Source: Methanohalobium sp046546175 (GTDB lineage: Archaea; Halobacteriota; Methanosarcinia; Methanosarcinales; Methanosarcinaceae). Taken from it: 32,270 bases of DNA. Location of the stretch: contig NZ_JBKGYF010000012.1 of NCBI RefSeq assembly GCF_046546175.1, positions 1 to 32,270 on the forward strand. The letters are read 5' to 3'. A model generated the notes under the pieces. That model searched no databases. It worked only from the letters and a program-made list of their open reading frames with translations, and was not told the origin of the DNA. Positions 31,223-32,270 of this stretch are shown piece after piece. Within the stretch, counting starts at the first letter, position 1, and each line of letters begins with the position of its first letter. A program made the translations under genes and the position numbers.

Positions 31223-31429
31223 ATGAAATGTCAAATTTGCGGAGTGGAAAGTGACAGCAAATATTGCCAAGAATGTGAAAAAATACTCAACCAGGTAATC
31301 AGAAGAGTTGGAGAAGAACGCTGGAATGCAATGGACGACTGTTCATTCATATACCCCATGATTAAAAGGGTTGTAAGAGGCGAATTAACAGTTAACGATA
31401 TAATTGACCAGCTGGAAAGGGAAGATTAA
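31223..31429 (+). CDS. Small zinc-finger-like protein
   Basis: A 68-residue protein whose first 18 residues hold two Cys pairs, CQIC (3-6) and CQEC (15-18), likely binding zinc. A helical, charged remainder follows (RRVGEERWNAMDDCSFIYPMIKRVVRGEL). It resembles small proteins conserved among methanogens, for which I know no function. ATG start with AGGAGGAG ideally placed upstream. It lies 75 bases before the rubredoxin-MBL gene on the same strand and may share its transcript. Confidence 0.8.
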   Translation: MKCQICGVESDSKYCQECEKILNQVIRRVGEERWNAMDDCSFIYPMIKRVVRGELTVNDIIDQLERED

Positions 31430-31503
31430 TACGGATTGCTATTTCCTTTTCTATTTATATCACTTAATTTCATTAAAATCATTAGTCCTAGTAGGAGATT
31501 CGA

Positions 31504-32211
31504 TTGACAATTAACCTGAAAGAGCAGCACGTATGTAAAGTATGCAGTTACAATATGGTTGGATATCTTCCAGATAGATGTCCCTTCTGCAACGCACCTA
31601 AAGAAAAGTTCATAACTGCAGAAAAATGTTCCAGAGATTATGATGTACAGGAAACCCCTATAACGGATTCTGTTACCAGATTGAGTTCTGTACCAAAACT
31701 TGGTATCGAGCATGCATCATACCAGATACACACCAGTAATAAAATCTATCAGATAGACTGCCCATCAAGTTTTAACACCGGTGTAAATCCCATGGACGAA
31801 ATCATCTTTACACATTTCCATTTTCTTGGTGCTTCCAATCTATACAGGGAGTATTTCTCCTCAAACGTATCCATTCATCAATCAGATTCTGATTTTAAAT
31901 TATGCAGGGGATTTACTTTTGATGACATATTCCAGACCGCTTTTAAAAAGGACGGTATCGAAGGTATCCATATCGATGGGCATTCACCGGGTTTTACCTG
32001 CTACTTTTTTGAGCATGTCGCCTTTATCTGTGATTATGTCCTGTTCAGGAACAATCGAATGATGTTTAATCCGTATGGTCCTCAATCAGAAACAATAAAA
32101 GATGGGCAGCAGTTAAAAGACCTCATTGATAAAAGGATGATCCATAAAATCTGTGGGGTAAATTATGTAATGGATATTGAAGACTGGTACCGCACTCCTA
32201 AATTTACATAA
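31504..32211 (+). CDS. Rubredoxin-like / metallo-beta-lactamase-fold fusion
   Basis: A 235-residue protein. Residues 8-35 form a rubredoxin-type iron site (Cys 11, 14, 26, 29: CKVCSYNMVG..CPFCNAPKEKF). Residues 60-235 look like a metallo-beta-lactamase fold, with THFHFLGASN at 103-112, GHSPGFTCYF at 159-168 and CDYVLF at 175-180. The usual HxHxDH metal motif is only HFHF-Leu-Gly: Asp108 and His109 are replaced, so one metal site is probably weakened. In flavodiiron enzymes rubredoxin and MBL domains cooperate in O2 reduction; here the flavodoxin part is missing. TTG start behind AGGAGAT. Function unknown, probably redox. Confidence 0.8.
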   Translation: MTINLKEQHVCKVCSYNMVGYLPDRCPFCNAPKEKFITAEKCSRDYDVQETPITDSVTRLSSVPKLGIEHASYQIHTSNKIYQIDCPSSFNTGVNPMDEIIFTHFHFLGASNLYREYFSSNVSIHQSDSDFKLCRGFTFDDIFQTAFKKDGIEGIHIDGHSPGFTCYFFEHVAFICDYVLFRNNRMMFNPYGPQSETIKDGQQLKDLIDKRMIHKICGVNYVMDIEDWYRTPKFT

Positions 32212-32229
32212 AATCATGTAAACTTAGGT

Positions 32230-32249
32230 GAGAAAGTATCATCTTTCTC
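32230..32249 (+). terminator. Stem-loop after the rubredoxin-MBL gene
   Basis: GAGAAAG (32230-32236) pairs perfectly with CTTTCTC (32243-32249) over a 6-base loop and is followed by a short T-rich stretch. It lies 19 bases after the stop codon. Confidence 0.5.
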
Positions 32250-32270
32250 GTTTAATTCGGTTGCATATTT

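Noticed and set aside
1..32270. tRNA, rRNA, CRISPR array, insertion sequence or prophage
   Set aside because: I looked for T-arm-like motifs, regularly spaced repeats, transposase or integrase motifs and terminal inverted repeats and found none.

Overview
The window comes from a methylotrophic methanogen of the order Methanosarcinales. The marker genes are mer (methylene-H4MPT reductase) followed by fpoF (electron-input subunit of the Fpo F420H2 dehydrogenase), together with an F420H2-oxidase-type flavodiiron protein, AfpA, archaeal NMN adenylyltransferase, NreA and single-domain TRAM proteins. The DNA is AT-rich, with archaeal TATA boxes and GGAGG-type ribosome binding sites. TTG start codons are frequent. 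None of the 43 genes I can follow ends in TAG. This fits a pyrrolysine-decoding lineage, possibly a halophilic genus such as Methanohalobium or Methanosalsum, but the genus is a guess.

Layout: 1-1155 holds two nearly identical TRAM RNA-binding genes and an FMN-reductase-type flavoprotein interrupted by an in-frame TAG. 1358-4214 is an iron-uptake operon: feoB, a 56-residue zinc ribbon, and a DtxR-FeoA fusion. 4227-9798 carries housekeeping genes: purL, a DUF192 protein, aIF1, an HTH regulator coupled to nreA, and purC. 9970-12475 has nikR, an ArsR-type regulator and a radical SAM enzyme of the tetraether-synthase (Tes/MJ0619) family. 12704-16397 has a small membrane protein and two tandem CBS-protein/antiporter cassettes. 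16462-18994 carries a ferredoxin, a CGGC-domain gene with a 5' frameshift, fprA and a ferritin-like protein. 19301-21237 has inositol-phosphate synthase and a DUF429 protein. 21265-26397 is a minus-strand redox array: desulforedoxin, two DUF2180 proteins, an AhpD-like protein, then a pentaheme cytochrome c, an Isf-like flavoprotein, an FNR-type reductase, rubrerythrin and AfpA. 26754-32211 has mer-fpoF, nadM, a Cys-rich small protein with hemD, a decayed Isf gene, a small zinc protein and a rubredoxin/metallo-beta-lactamase fusion.

Functional theme: much of the window deals with low-potential electron flow and oxygen defence. Reduced F420 is made or used by Mer, FpoF and FprA. Rubrerythrin, desulforedoxin, ferritin-like, AhpD-like and rubredoxin proteins suggest peroxide and O2 scavenging. 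A surface cytochrome sits next to cytosolic flavoproteins that could feed or drain it. Metal sensing (DtxR-FeoA, NikR, ArsR) supplies Fe and Ni for this metal-heavy metabolism.

The most notable items are the candidate pyrrolysine flavoprotein, an antiporter paralogue whose two ion-binding aspartates are both asparagine, an overlooked 40-residue desulforedoxin gene, a frameshifted CGGC gene, and an 18-bp intergenic stretch identical to the I-SceI homing-endonuclease site. All assignments rest on reading the sequence and on recalled family knowledge; no searches were run.
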